DNA of 64,000 bases from Ignavibacteriota bacterium (GTDB lineage Bacteria; Bacteroidota; Ignavibacteria; Ignavibacteriales; Melioribacteraceae): positions 62,001 through 126,000 of the forward strand of contig JABFGH010000002.1 in the NCBI GenBank assembly GCA_013112585.1, read 5' to 3'. A program made the position numbers and the translations under genes. The notes under the pieces are model-generated. The model was not told the DNA's origin. It made no database searches and saw only the letters and a program-made list of their open reading frames with translations. Numbering within the stretch: the first letter of the stretch is position 1; each line of letters opens with the position of its first letter. Of the stretch, positions 28,410 to 37,587 are shown piece by piece.

Positions 28410-29769
28410 CAGTTTCTTGTTTTATTCTAAATTGTTTTGGTACTAATTTATTTAACCAGTCAAAATTAATACTTATCCTTTCTTTGGAAGTTTTAATGAC
28501 AAGAATAATTCCTAAAATTCCCAACAAAATATTTGCACTCCACATACCCCAAAAAGATGAAAGCAATCCTCTATCTGCAAATTTTTCACCGCCGATTAAG
28601 AAAGCCCAGTAAATTAAAAAGAATAGCATGCTAATGCCGGCGGCAACACCAAAGCCGCCCTTGCGTGTCATTGTGCCGAGTGACGCTCCAATCAGCACAA
28701 ACACAATGCACACCGCCGGTATAGAATACTTTTTATGAATTTCGACCCAGTAATTGTTAATCTCTTTTTTATTTATCTGCAGCCTGTTTAAGTTTGAACG
28801 TATAATATTTTGACTGGTTTTAATTTTATTTTCAACACGAAGTAAAATATTTGTATAGGTTGTTTGAAAACGATTGTATTTAGTTTTAGTTAAATCTAAA
28901 TCTCTAATTAAATTTTCACCAATTGCAGATTCAAGTTTATCAGTATATCTAATTCTATTTGCATTTAAACTATCAACTATAATAAGCATATCTTGTGCAC
29001 CCAACTCTCTGTCGCTTCTTCTGCCTCCGGGGTCACTCTGCTGAAATGAAAACTGTCCTGCATCCATAGCAATACGCTGTCTTTCAAAATTTACTTTCCG
29101 GTATGGTTTAGCATCGGCTAAGTTCGATTCATGCATCTCACCATTATATAGATCCATTAGTAATTTTGTTAAATCTTTCGAGAAAAATATTCTGCCTTTT
29201 TCTGCAGTTATAATTGTAATTTTTGAATGGACCGAATAATCATAGATAGTAAGATTCTTAAGCTCATTTGTTTTAGGGTCAATCTCTCTTGCCAATATTG
29301 AATAGTTTTGAATGTCTTGCGAAAACACGCCGGGTACAAGCATCAGCGTTGGTTTCTTTCTATTTATATCCTGCATTAAAATTCTGGCGGCATGGTTAGC
29401 ATCGGGGTAAACATTATTGTTGAATAAAATCAGTAAATAAAATAAAACAATACTCGCAATAAAGGGAGGTGCAATCATGCGGTAAAGACTTATGCCGGAG
29501 GCTTTAAAGATTGCTATTTCATTATTCTGCGCCATACTGCCGAAAGCCATTAAAGTAGCCACCAGTACAGCCATAGGTACTACTAGCACAACCATCCACG
29601 CCATATTAAAAGATATTAACTTAACAATTACCCATGTGCTTAAACCTTTGCCTACTAATCTATCTGCAAATTTCATTAAAAATTGCAGTAGAAAAATAGA
29701 GATTAGCACAAACATGGCGAACAGGAATGGTACTAAATGATTCTTAAGTATGTATTTTGCAATAATCAA
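28396..29769 (-). CDS. lptF: LPS export permease LptF-like (YjgP/YjgQ family)
   Basis: 457 residues, about 90 longer than E. coli LptF. The N-terminal three helices (YILKNHLVPFLFAMFVLISIFLLQFLMKFADRLVGKG) and a conserved FGSMAQNNEIAIFKASGISLYRM precede a periplasmic domain enlarged by a charged helical insertion (about residues 230-330, NRIRYTDKLESAIGENLIRDLDLTKTKYNRFQ). The C-terminal helices contain GTMTRKGGFGVAAGISMLFF. It is first in a two-gene unit with lptG. Confidence 0.87.
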   Translation of the reverse strand: MIIAKYILKNHLVPFLFAMFVLISIFLLQFLMKFADRLVGKGLSTWVIVKLISFNMAWMVVLVVPMAVLVATLMAFGSMAQNNEIAIFKASGISLYRMIAPPFIASIVLFYLLILFNNNVYPDANHAARILMQDINRKKPTLMLVPGVFSQDIQNYSILAREIDPKTNELKNLTIYDYSVHSKITIITAEKGRIFFSKDLTKLLMDLYNGEMHESNLADAKPYRKVNFERQRIAMDAGQFSFQQSDPGGRRSDRELGAQDMLIIVDSLNANRIRYTDKLESAIGENLIRDLDLTKTKYNRFQTTYTNILLRVENKIKTSQNIIRSNLNRLQINKKEINNYWVEIHKKYSIPAVCIVFVLIGASLGTMTRKGGFGVAAGISMLFFLIYWAFLIGGEKFADRGLLSSFWGMWSANILLGILGIILVIKTSKERISINFDWLNKLVPKQFRIKQETDADS

Positions 29770-30007
29770 ATTAATTGTAATAAGTAATAGAATTAAAAAA
29801 TTAAAATAGCTAATAATATTTAACTAATAAACTTAAATTAAAATGCCTGATTTATAAATTAAAATTCCATAATGGCTTTTACCTGTTTCAATTCATCAGA
29901 AATGATTTACCGATAGTACTTGTTTATACTTGAAATCACCATAATTCTGATGTAACTTAGTGGTCTTAGATTTTGACTTATTCCACAAAAATAAAACGGA
30001 GAGAAAC

Positions 30008-31375
30008 GTGGACCAAGTAGTTAATTATATTAAAAGTAATAACAATAATTATATTGAAGAACTTAAAGAATATTTAAGGATACCGAGTGTTAGTACGTTG
30101 AGTGAGCACAAACCGGATATGCAAAAGTGCGCAAAATTTGTTGCAGGTAAATTACGCGATGCAGGACTTTCAAAAGTAAAAATAATTAAAACTGAAAAGC
30201 ATCCGCTGGTTTATGGTGAATGGATGGGCGCTCCCGGCAAACCCACGGTTTTAATTTACGGTCATTATGATGTTCAGCCAGTTGATCCTATTGAACTTTG
30301 GACTAACCCTCCTTTTGAGCCGACAATAGTTGGTGAAGAAATTTATGCACGCGGAGCTAATGATAATAAAGGACAAAACTTAGTTCACATAAAAAGTGTT
30401 GAAGCATTTTTTAAAACCGGAAAGAAACCACCGGTTAATGTTAAATTTTTAATTGAAGGCGAAGAGGAAGTTGGAAGTGAAAGTCTTGAAAAATTTTTGA
30501 AGACTGAAAAAAAATTACTGGCATGCGATGCAGTTCTAATTTCAGATACGAGCCTTTATAAAAAAGGTGTACCTACAATAAATTATGGTTTGCGGGGCTT
30601 ATGCTATATGGAAGTAGAAGTAACCGGACCGAATAGAGATCTTCATTCAGGCAGCTTTGGCGGAAGTGTTGCAAATCCGATAAATGAATTAGCAAAGATT
30701 ATTGCAAAGTTTCATGATAAAAATGGTAAAATTACTATTCCAAATTTTTATGCCGATGTTAAGAAGTTGACAAAAAAAGAAAAAGAAAATATTAAGAACT
30801 TAAAGTTTTCAGATAAAGCATTTGCGAAAGAATTGAAAGTTAAGGAACTTCAGGGGGAAAAGAATTATTCAACCCTGGAAAGATTGTGGGTTAGACCAAC
30901 ACTGGACTGCAACGGAATAATTGGCGGATTTACAGGTGAAGGTGCTAAAACAGTATTGCCTTCAAAAGCCTCGGCAAAAATTAGCATGCGGTTAGTTCCT
31001 GATCAGGACCCTAAAAAAATAGCAAAAGAGTTTGAAAAATATGTTAAGTCAATTACACCAAAAAGTGTTGCCATTAAGGTAACTGCAATGCACGGCGGGC
31101 TGCCGGTTGTAATACCATTAGAAAGTAAAGCTATGCAGGCGGCTGCTAAAGCTACATCAAAAGCATTCGGTAAAAAAACTGTATTTACCCGCGAAGGCGG
31201 TTCAATACCTATTGTAGTTGAATTTGTAAAGCAATTAAATGCACCGGCAATTTTAATGGGGCTTGGATTGGATACAGATGATATTCATTCGCCCAATGAA
31301 CACTTTAATCTAAAAAGTTTTGAACTGGGTATTTTAAGCAGTGCTTATTTTTTAGATGAGTTTTCGAAAATATAA
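30008..31375 (+). CDS. M20-family dipeptidase/peptidase
   Basis: 455 residues from GTG 30008, chosen because GGAGAG lies just upstream and VDQVVNYIKSN aligns with usual M20 starts. The frame is open 16 codons further to a GTG at 29960. Metal and catalytic motifs are YGHYDVQPVD, ARGANDNKGQ, EGEEEVGSES, SDTS and DDIHSPNEHF, with a dimerisation insert around ATGPNRDLHSG. The enzyme is cytosolic (no signal peptide) and most like the dipeptidases of the CNDP/ArgE-DapE superfamily. Substrate is not fixed by sequence. Confidence 0.9.
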   Translation: MDQVVNYIKSNNNNYIEELKEYLRIPSVSTLSEHKPDMQKCAKFVAGKLRDAGLSKVKIIKTEKHPLVYGEWMGAPGKPTVLIYGHYDVQPVDPIELWTNPPFEPTIVGEEIYARGANDNKGQNLVHIKSVEAFFKTGKKPPVNVKFLIEGEEEVGSESLEKFLKTEKKLLACDAVLISDTSLYKKGVPTINYGLRGLCYMEVEVTGPNRDLHSGSFGGSVANPINELAKIIAKFHDKNGKITIPNFYADVKKLTKKEKENIKNLKFSDKAFAKELKVKELQGEKNYSTLERLWVRPTLDCNGIIGGFTGEGAKTVLPSKASAKISMRLVPDQDPKKIAKEFEKYVKSITPKSVAIKVTAMHGGLPVVIPLESKAMQAAAKATSKAFGKKTVFTREGGSIPIVVEFVKQLNAPAILMGLGLDTDDIHSPNEHFNLKSFELGILSSAYFLDEFSKI

Positions 31376-31408
31376 TTTCAGTAAATATATTTGTTTGAAA
31401 GGTTAACA

Positions 31409-32509
31409 ATGGAAGCAAAAGTTGATTATAAATATAAGCTGACAGAGTATCTTAGGAATAAATTTCCAAATTCAGTTTTATCGGAATCGGGGAGTTTTGA
31501 AAAATATACTGATGTTGAAGAGGAATATAATGCCTTAAGATATGGCGTTGGTATTAGGGATTTATCCGATTCAACGAACTTAAAAATTTCCGGAAATGAT
31601 AGTTTAGATTTTCTTCATAGAATTTCTACAAATTCTGTTAAGGATATTAATGAATACGAACTTGTAAAAACATTATTCACAAATGACAAAGGAAGAATTA
31701 TTGACCGGGTTTTAATGCTCCGGCTTTCAAATTATTGTTTACTCGTCGGCAGTTATAACGAGGAAAATAAACTTCAGCGCTGGTTAGATAGATATGTGAT
31801 AATGGAAGATATAAACATTGAAAACTTAACCGGTCGTTATTTGATTCTTGAATTAACAGGTAAGCAGGTCGATTCCTACTTAACACTTATTTGCGGTAAG
31901 GCTATTGAAGACTTGGACTATGATAAAATAATTCTTGAACAGCTTGAAGACACTACCTTTTATTTATTTAAGTCAAAAAATTACAACGGAGAAAATAAAT
32001 ATTGGATTTTAGCATACATAGAAGATGCAGAAAATTTAATTGAATCTTTATCGAACAATAAAAGTGTTTTTGATATGGCATTTGTCGGAAGCAAAGCATA
32101 CGAAACATATCGCGTAGAAAAAGGAATTCCCGTTTACCCAAATGAATTGAATGATGATTTTAATCCGCATGAATTAAATTTACTGAGTGAAGTTGATTTT
32201 AATAAAGGCTGCTACATTGGTCAAGAGGTTATTGCCCGATTAGAGACCTATGACAAAGTTCAGAAAAAACTAACAGCGGTTGAACTTGAAAATGGATTAC
32301 TTACTGAACATAAGCTGAAATTATTTAATAGCAATAAAGAAGAAGTAGGCTCACTTACGAGTATTGCAAACTCTGTAATAAGAAATAAAAATGTAGGACT
32401 TGCAGTTATTAGAAAAAAATACCGTGAAGAAGGAACCGAGCTGAATGTGATTGATAGCGAAAACAATACATACACCGTTAAAGTAATAAAACTTCCGATA
32501 ACCAAATGA
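31409..32509 (+). CDS. ygfZ: YgfZ/GcvT-like folate-binding protein
   Basis: 366 residues from ATG 31409 with GAAAGG upstream; an in-frame TTG at 31391 would add six residues without a better ribosome binding site. The signature NKGCYIGQEVIARL near residue 266 is the KGCYxGQE motif of YgfZ, a tetrahydrofolate-binding protein that supports iron-sulphur cluster assembly and repair. Earlier YGVGIRDLSDSTNLKISGNDSLDFLHRIST is the usual N-terminal block. Stop and next start overlap (ATGA), so it is coupled to the cobalamin adenosyltransferase gene. Confidence 0.88.
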   Translation: MEAKVDYKYKLTEYLRNKFPNSVLSESGSFEKYTDVEEEYNALRYGVGIRDLSDSTNLKISGNDSLDFLHRISTNSVKDINEYELVKTLFTNDKGRIIDRVLMLRLSNYCLLVGSYNEENKLQRWLDRYVIMEDINIENLTGRYLILELTGKQVDSYLTLICGKAIEDLDYDKIILEQLEDTTFYLFKSKNYNGENKYWILAYIEDAENLIESLSNNKSVFDMAFVGSKAYETYRVEKGIPVYPNELNDDFNPHELNLLSEVDFNKGCYIGQEVIARLETYDKVQKKLTAVELENGLLTEHKLKLFNSNKEEVGSLTSIANSVIRNKNVGLAVIRKKYREEGTELNVIDSENNTYTVKVIKLPITK

Positions 32510-33060
32510 AGATTTATACAAAAACCGGTGATACAGGGAAGACAGGATTATTCGGCGGTAAAAGAGTAAGTAAGGATGACTTGAGAATTGAGGCTTATGG
32601 AACAATTGACGAATTAAATGGTTTACTTGGTATAGCAGTATCGAAAATGTTAAGCGAAAGAATAAAAAAAGACATTGTTCTTATTCAAAATGAATTATTT
32701 AATTTGGGCGCAGATTTAGCAACGCCTTTAGATGAAAATAAAATTAAAATATCAATTCCACGAATATCGGATACTGATATTACGAGACTAGAAAAGTTAA
32801 TAGACAATTACCAAAAAGAACTGCCGGAACTACGTGTATTTATTTTACCCGGCGGTTTAGAAGGCTCTTCAATTTTACATTTAAGCAGAACAGTTTGCCG
32901 AAGAGCAGAGAGAAGAATTGTAGAATTATCCAATACTGAATCGATAGGAGAGGCAGTACTAAAATATATAAATCGTTTATCGGATTTATTATTTGTTCTT
33001 GCACGTTTTGAAAATTACAGCAACAACCACCCTGAAGTAGAGTGGAAGAGTATCAATTAA
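32506..33060 (+). CDS. PduO-type ATP:cob(I)alamin adenosyltransferase
   Basis: 184 residues. The N-terminus MKIYTKTGDTGKTGLFGGKR is the ATP-binding signature of PduO/MMAB-type enzymes. YGTIDELNGLLGIA, FILPGG and the catalytic helix LHLSRTVCRRAERRIVEL follow. It converts cob(I)alamin to adenosylcobalamin for B12-dependent enzymes. None of those, nor a cobalamin riboswitch, is seen here. It overlaps ygfZ by 4 bases. Confidence 0.94.
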   Translation: MKIYTKTGDTGKTGLFGGKRVSKDDLRIEAYGTIDELNGLLGIAVSKMLSERIKKDIVLIQNELFNLGADLATPLDENKIKISIPRISDTDITRLEKLIDNYQKELPELRVFILPGGLEGSSILHLSRTVCRRAERRIVELSNTESIGEAVLKYINRLSDLLFVLARFENYSNNHPEVEWKSIN

Positions 33061-33120
33061 AAAGTATAAAGTAAGAAGTAAAAATAGAAATTAAAATAAA
33101 GGAGTAATATCAAACTTATT

Positions 33121-33194
33121 CTAACTCCTAACTACTAACTACTGACTACTAACTACTAACTACTTGCTCCTAACTACTTACTCCTAACTCCTAA
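33121..33194 (+). repeat. Heptamer tandem repeat (CTAACTA-like), about ten copies
   Basis: Ten consecutive 7-base units can be read from 33121: variants of CTAACTA, CTAACTC, CTGACTA, CTTGCTC and CTTACTC. The purine-rich stretch 33061-33090 contains degenerate units of the opposite complement (AAAGTAA, GAAGTAA), so the tract could fold back. It ends 4 bases before the tmRNA 5' end. Confidence 0.9.
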
Positions 33195-33197
33195 TAT

Positions 33198-33551
<354 letters not shown>

Positions 33552-33574
33552 AAATTTCAATTTGATCTAAAAAT

Positions 33575-33602
33575 TAATTGTTGAAAAGTACAATTATTTT
33601 TC
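33575..33602 (+). terminator. Possible weak terminator after tmRNA
   Basis: TAATTGT / ACAATTA (7 bp) with an 8-base loop, followed by a short T run. The stem is AT-rich, so strength is doubtful. The rest of the 233-base gap to the GH9 gene is AT-rich without recognisable signals. Confidence 0.4.
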
Positions 33603-33784
33603 TTCACACAACTTATCCAAACTTTTCCCCACTCCAATACAACTTCATTAATCAAAGTCAATTAAAAAATATTTAAATATTTCTTCAAAAATATTTCTCT
33701 ATATAATCTTATATTTATTAAAAATTATAATTTAAGGTACTTTGATTAATACATTTAACTTATTAAACTTTTTAAAGGTCTGAT

Positions 33785-35578
33785 ATGAAATCGATAATAT
33801 TTTTATTTTGTTTTTTTATAATCCAATCCGCAGCTGTTAGCCAAAGCAGTTGGATTAGGATCAATCAATTAGGCTACCAAAATGAATCAGTTAAAGTGGC
33901 GGTATTTGCATCTAAGGAAAAAGTTAACTTAGAAGAGTTTCAACTAATTAATGCCGCTAATGAAAATGTTGAATTGAAAAGCGGGAAGGTAAGTGCCTAT
34001 GGAGAATACGCCGCTTTCAAAACTACTTTTCGACTTGATTTTTCTGAGTTTGAAAAGACCGGTGAATATTATCTCACAGCCGAAGGAATTAAATCACCCA
34101 AGTTTAATATTAACAGCAATGTATATGACGGCACCGCTGATTTTCTGCTGAATTATATGCGTCAGCAGCGATGCGGTTATAATCCATTTTTAAAAGATTC
34201 TTGTCATACTGAAGACGGCTTTATTGTAGATAACCCTGAAAATGATTCGGCTTATGTTGATGTAATGGGCGGCTGGCATGATGCTTCGGATTATCTTCAA
34301 TATTTAACTACTTCGGCAAATGCCACTTACCAAATGCTATTTGCTTACAAAATGAATCCTAATGAATTTAAAGATGAATTTGATAAAGATGGTAATCCAT
34401 CGAGCAATGGAATACCCGATATTATTGATGAAGCAAAATGGGGCTTAGATTGGCTGATAAAAATGAATCCGGATTACGGTGTAATGTATAATCAAATTGC
34501 GGATGATAGAGACCATGCCGGATATAGACTGCCGAATAATGACTCCGTTAATTACGGCAAGGGGTTTGAAAGACCTGTTTATTTAATAACAGGTAAGCGT
34601 CAAGGATTAGCACAATATAAAAATAGAACCACCGGTGTATCATCCTCTGCGGGAAAATTTGCTTCGGCATTTGCATTGGGTTCAAGTGTGCTGAAAGAAT
34701 ACTACCCGGAGTTTGCTCAGTTAATTTCTGCAAAAGCTGTTGAGGCTTACAAGTATGCAAAATCAGATATTGGTGTTACACAAACAGCTTGTAATGTATC
34801 TCCATATTTTTATGAAGAAGATAATTATGTTGATGATTTAGAATTAGCAGCCGCGCAATTGTACAAAAACACCGGTAATGATGAATATCTAAAAGAAGCA
34901 GTTGAGTGGGGAAGTGTTGAACCGACAACTCCATGGATGGGCTTAGATACAGCACGGCATTATCAATGGTATCCGTTTGTAAATTTAGGTCATTATCTTT
35001 TAGCAAGTGAAAATGAAAACGAACACTCGGGGTTGTTTAAGTATTATTTGGAAAAAGGATTAAACAAAATTTATAATAGAGGAAAGAACAACGCATTTTT
35101 ATACGGTGTGCCATTTATTTGGTGTTCAAATAATCTTGTCGCGGCAGCATTAACTCAAGCAAAACTTTATTCTGAATTAACAGGCAGCAGAAAATTTGAG
35201 GAGATGGAAGCATCGTTAAGAGATTGGCTTTTCGGATGCAACCCGTGGGGGACAAGTATGATTGTTGAACTTCCAATAGACGGCGATTACCCCGAAGATC
35301 CTCATTCATCATTATGGGTACTCAACCAATACCAAACTACAGGCGGACTTGTTGATGGTCCTGTTTACGCTAAAATATTCAATAGACTCCGGGGGCTGAG
35401 GCTTATTAACGAAGATGAATATAAAGAGTTTCAATCCGACCTGGTTATTTATCACGATGATAACGGCGACTATTCAACAAACGAGCCGACAATGGATGGT
35501 ACTGCATCACTTTCTTTTTATTTATCTTCTCTGGAAAAAGAGGGTAAAGCAATGGCTCTTAAAAAAAAAGAACAATAA
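33785..35578 (+). CDS. Glycoside hydrolase family 9 enzyme (N-terminal Ig-like domain)
   Basis: 597 residues with a signal peptide (about 1-20, ending SAAVSQ). Residues 22-110 form the CelD-type Ig domain (IRINQLGYQNESVKVAVFAS). The (alpha/alpha)6 catalytic domain has the Asp pair in GGWHDASDY near 161-169, GCNPWGTSM and PHSSLW late, and the proton-donor Glu in YSTNEPTMDG near 566. GH9 includes endoglucanases and also exo-beta-glucosaminidases; the surrounding chitin genes favour an amino-sugar substrate. The frame stops in LKKKEQ just after a run of nine A residues, and a NodB domain continues in the next frame. Confidence 0.9.
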   Translation: MKSIIFLFCFFIIQSAAVSQSSWIRINQLGYQNESVKVAVFASKEKVNLEEFQLINAANENVELKSGKVSAYGEYAAFKTTFRLDFSEFEKTGEYYLTAEGIKSPKFNINSNVYDGTADFLLNYMRQQRCGYNPFLKDSCHTEDGFIVDNPENDSAYVDVMGGWHDASDYLQYLTTSANATYQMLFAYKMNPNEFKDEFDKDGNPSSNGIPDIIDEAKWGLDWLIKMNPDYGVMYNQIADDRDHAGYRLPNNDSVNYGKGFERPVYLITGKRQGLAQYKNRTTGVSSSAGKFASAFALGSSVLKEYYPEFAQLISAKAVEAYKYAKSDIGVTQTACNVSPYFYEEDNYVDDLELAAAQLYKNTGNDEYLKEAVEWGSVEPTTPWMGLDTARHYQWYPFVNLGHYLLASENENEHSGLFKYYLEKGLNKIYNRGKNNAFLYGVPFIWCSNNLVAAALTQAKLYSELTGSRKFEEMEASLRDWLFGCNPWGTSMIVELPIDGDYPEDPHSSLWVLNQYQTTGGLVDGPVYAKIFNRLRGLRLINEDEYKEFQSDLVIYHDDNGDYSTNEPTMDGTASLSFYLSSLEKEGKAMALKKKEQ

Positions 35579-35628
35579 GTAATGGCGCTATAATCCGGAG
35601 CGATAAAAGTGAAAAAGTAATTTATCTT

Positions 35629-36258
35629 ATGTTCAGCGGCGGCGATTATGCTGATGGATGTTCAACAATTGTTGACGTTCTAAATGAACACAATGTTAAA
35701 GCTCACTTCTTTTTTACCGGTGATTTTTATAGAATGAAAAAGGAATGCGTTCAAAAATTAATTAATGATAATCATTACCTCGGTGCTCATTCTGATAAGC
35801 ATTTACTTTATGCTTCATGGGAAAATAGGGATGAGCTTCTGATTACTAAGGATGAATTTGTAGAAGACCTTAGTAATAATTATAAGGAAATGGAGAAGTT
35901 CGGAATCGAAAAGGATGATGCTCTATACTTTATGCCGCCTTATGAATGGTACAATCAAACTATTGCTGATTGGACAAATGAATTAGGTCTTCAGCTAATT
36001 TCATTTACCCCCGGAACAAGGTCTAATGCCGATTATACAATTCCTTCAATGGGAGACAGATATGTAAGCAGTGAGGAAGTTTACAACAGCATAATTAATT
36101 TTGAAAAAGAAAACATGTATGGGTTAAATGGATTTCATTTGTTTCTTCATGCAGGTACACATCCAGAACGAACTGATAAATTTTATAATAAACTTGATAA
36201 ACTTTTAAGTGAATTGAAAACGCGTGATTACCAATTTAAACTGCTGAATGAGAAATAA
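35629..36258 (+). CDS. NodB-type polysaccharide deacetylase domain, probably the frameshifted C-terminus of the GH9 protein
   Basis: 209 residues from the first ATG, but the frame is open and protein-like back to 35563 (GAIIRSDKSEKVIYLMFSG), and the upstream part supplies the first NodB strand. Motifs are FSGGDYADG (in the place of TFDDG), HSDKH (zinc His pair), MPPYEW (RxPY-like) and LFLHAG. It would remove N-acetyl groups from chitin oligosaccharides. No start codon or ribosome binding site lies at the domain's natural beginning. A one-base slip in the A9 run at 35561-35569 would fuse it to GH9. Confidence 0.75.
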   Translation: MFSGGDYADGCSTIVDVLNEHNVKAHFFFTGDFYRMKKECVQKLINDNHYLGAHSDKHLLYASWENRDELLITKDEFVEDLSNNYKEMEKFGIEKDDALYFMPPYEWYNQTIADWTNELGLQLISFTPGTRSNADYTIPSMGDRYVSSEEVYNSIINFEKENMYGLNGFHLFLHAGTHPERTDKFYNKLDKLLSELKTRDYQFKLLNEK

Positions 36259-36272
36259 TAAATGGAATGTGT

Positions 36273-37511
36273 ATGACTAAGAATAAAATTCAATATTGGA
36301 TTTATATTTTAATACTCTTCCTAATAAATGGTGAGCTTACTGCGCACTCATCGAATTTATTAAGTGATGCCGATACAAATAAAATTGCCGGCTTTAGAGC
36401 GTCAAGAATTCTTTCAAGTTATCCCAACAATACATTTCCTGAACCGGAATATTGGGAACAGGTCGGTGATCAAATGTCGGCAAAGTTTGATGGCTATAAG
36501 CCGGGCGGAGTTTGGATAGTCAGCATATATCTTTCTGATCCGCTTGGATATACACTGCTTAATTTTCCAAACCCTACCGGGGCAGAATATGATTCAATAA
36601 TTTTTCGTTCCATCGATCAGAATGAAAATTATTTAAACCATTTCGATACTACGGGAGTTAAGGTGTGGCTTCAGGTTGAACCCGGTGGAGCGGATATTGA
36701 CACACTCATTAGTCTGGTACTTAATCGCTACAAGCATCATAGTTGTGTGCAAGGATTTGGCGTTGATGTGGAATGGTATGAAACCTATAACTACACCGGC
36801 GGTAAAAAAGTAAATGATACAGAAGTACAGCGATGGGAAGAAAATGTAAAAGCAGTGGATTCCGGTTACACGCTTTTTCTTAAACATTATTCACAAAGCT
36901 GGATGCCTCCAAATTATCGTGGAGAAATTATTTTTATTGATGATAGCCAGGATTTTAATTGGTACTCAAATCCGTTTAATGGGATGATAACAGAATTTAA
37001 AAGCTGGGGAAATCAATTTTCACCTAATCCGGTCGGATTCCAGATTGGATACCCGAATGATCAAAACTGGTGGGGTTTGTTTGATGATCCGGCAAAAACT
37101 ATTGGTGATGAACTGATTGCAAATATTCCAAATATTGCCGGTATTTACTGGGTCGATTTTACAGTTATAAGTACCTTTCCTCCAACTGCGGTTGAATTGG
37201 AAAACATTCCGCCAAATGATTTTTATTTGAGTCAAAATTTTCCTAATCCGTTTAATCCTGCTACAAAAATTCAATTTACCATCCCTAAAAATGTAGAGAC
37301 GTTTGGAAAAACGTCTCAAGTTAATTTAACAATTTTCGACCTACTCGGTAACGAAATTGCAGAATTAGTTAATGAATATAAACAGCCCGGCACTCACGAA
37401 GTTGAGTTTGATGCCTCGGGCGGAAGCCGGGAGATATCAAGCGGAATTTATTTTTATCAACTGAAGATTGGAAATAAAAAATTATCTAAGAAGATGATAC
37501 TTTTGAAATAA
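36273..37511 (+). CDS. GH18-like secreted protein with T9SS sorting domain
   Basis: 412 residues from ATG 36273 (GGA at 36264-36266); an in-frame ATG at 36267 would add two. A signal peptide (about 5-24) leads to a domain of about 300 residues. VQGFGVDVEWYE near 163-174 resembles the end of the GH18 DxxDxDxE motif, reduced to DVE, and VWLQVEPGG precedes it. Tryptophans and tyrosines abound, as in sugar-binding clefts. The last 85 residues are a T9SS type A sorting domain (SQNFPNPFNPATKIQF, FDLLGNEIAELV, SGIYFYQL). Hydrolase activity is uncertain. Surface export is likely. Confidence 0.75.
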   Translation: MTKNKIQYWIYILILFLINGELTAHSSNLLSDADTNKIAGFRASRILSSYPNNTFPEPEYWEQVGDQMSAKFDGYKPGGVWIVSIYLSDPLGYTLLNFPNPTGAEYDSIIFRSIDQNENYLNHFDTTGVKVWLQVEPGGADIDTLISLVLNRYKHHSCVQGFGVDVEWYETYNYTGGKKVNDTEVQRWEENVKAVDSGYTLFLKHYSQSWMPPNYRGEIIFIDDSQDFNWYSNPFNGMITEFKSWGNQFSPNPVGFQIGYPNDQNWWGLFDDPAKTIGDELIANIPNIAGIYWVDFTVISTFPPTAVELENIPPNDFYLSQNFPNPFNPATKIQFTIPKNVETFGKTSQVNLTIFDLLGNEIAELVNEYKQPGTHEVEFDASGGSREISSGIYFYQLKIGNKKLSKKMILLK

Positions 37512-37587
37512 AATTCGAATAATTTTATGAACGAAAATATATGCAAGTTTTATTTTACCGGATTAGTATTTCAGAGCCACTGATTAT

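Noticed and set aside
32260-32605. Minus-strand frames over ygfZ and the adenosyltransferase gene
   Set aside because: They are shadows of two well-supported plus-strand genes.
33121-33194. Heptamer tract considered as a CRISPR array
   Set aside because: Units are only 7 bases with no spacers, and no cas genes are present.
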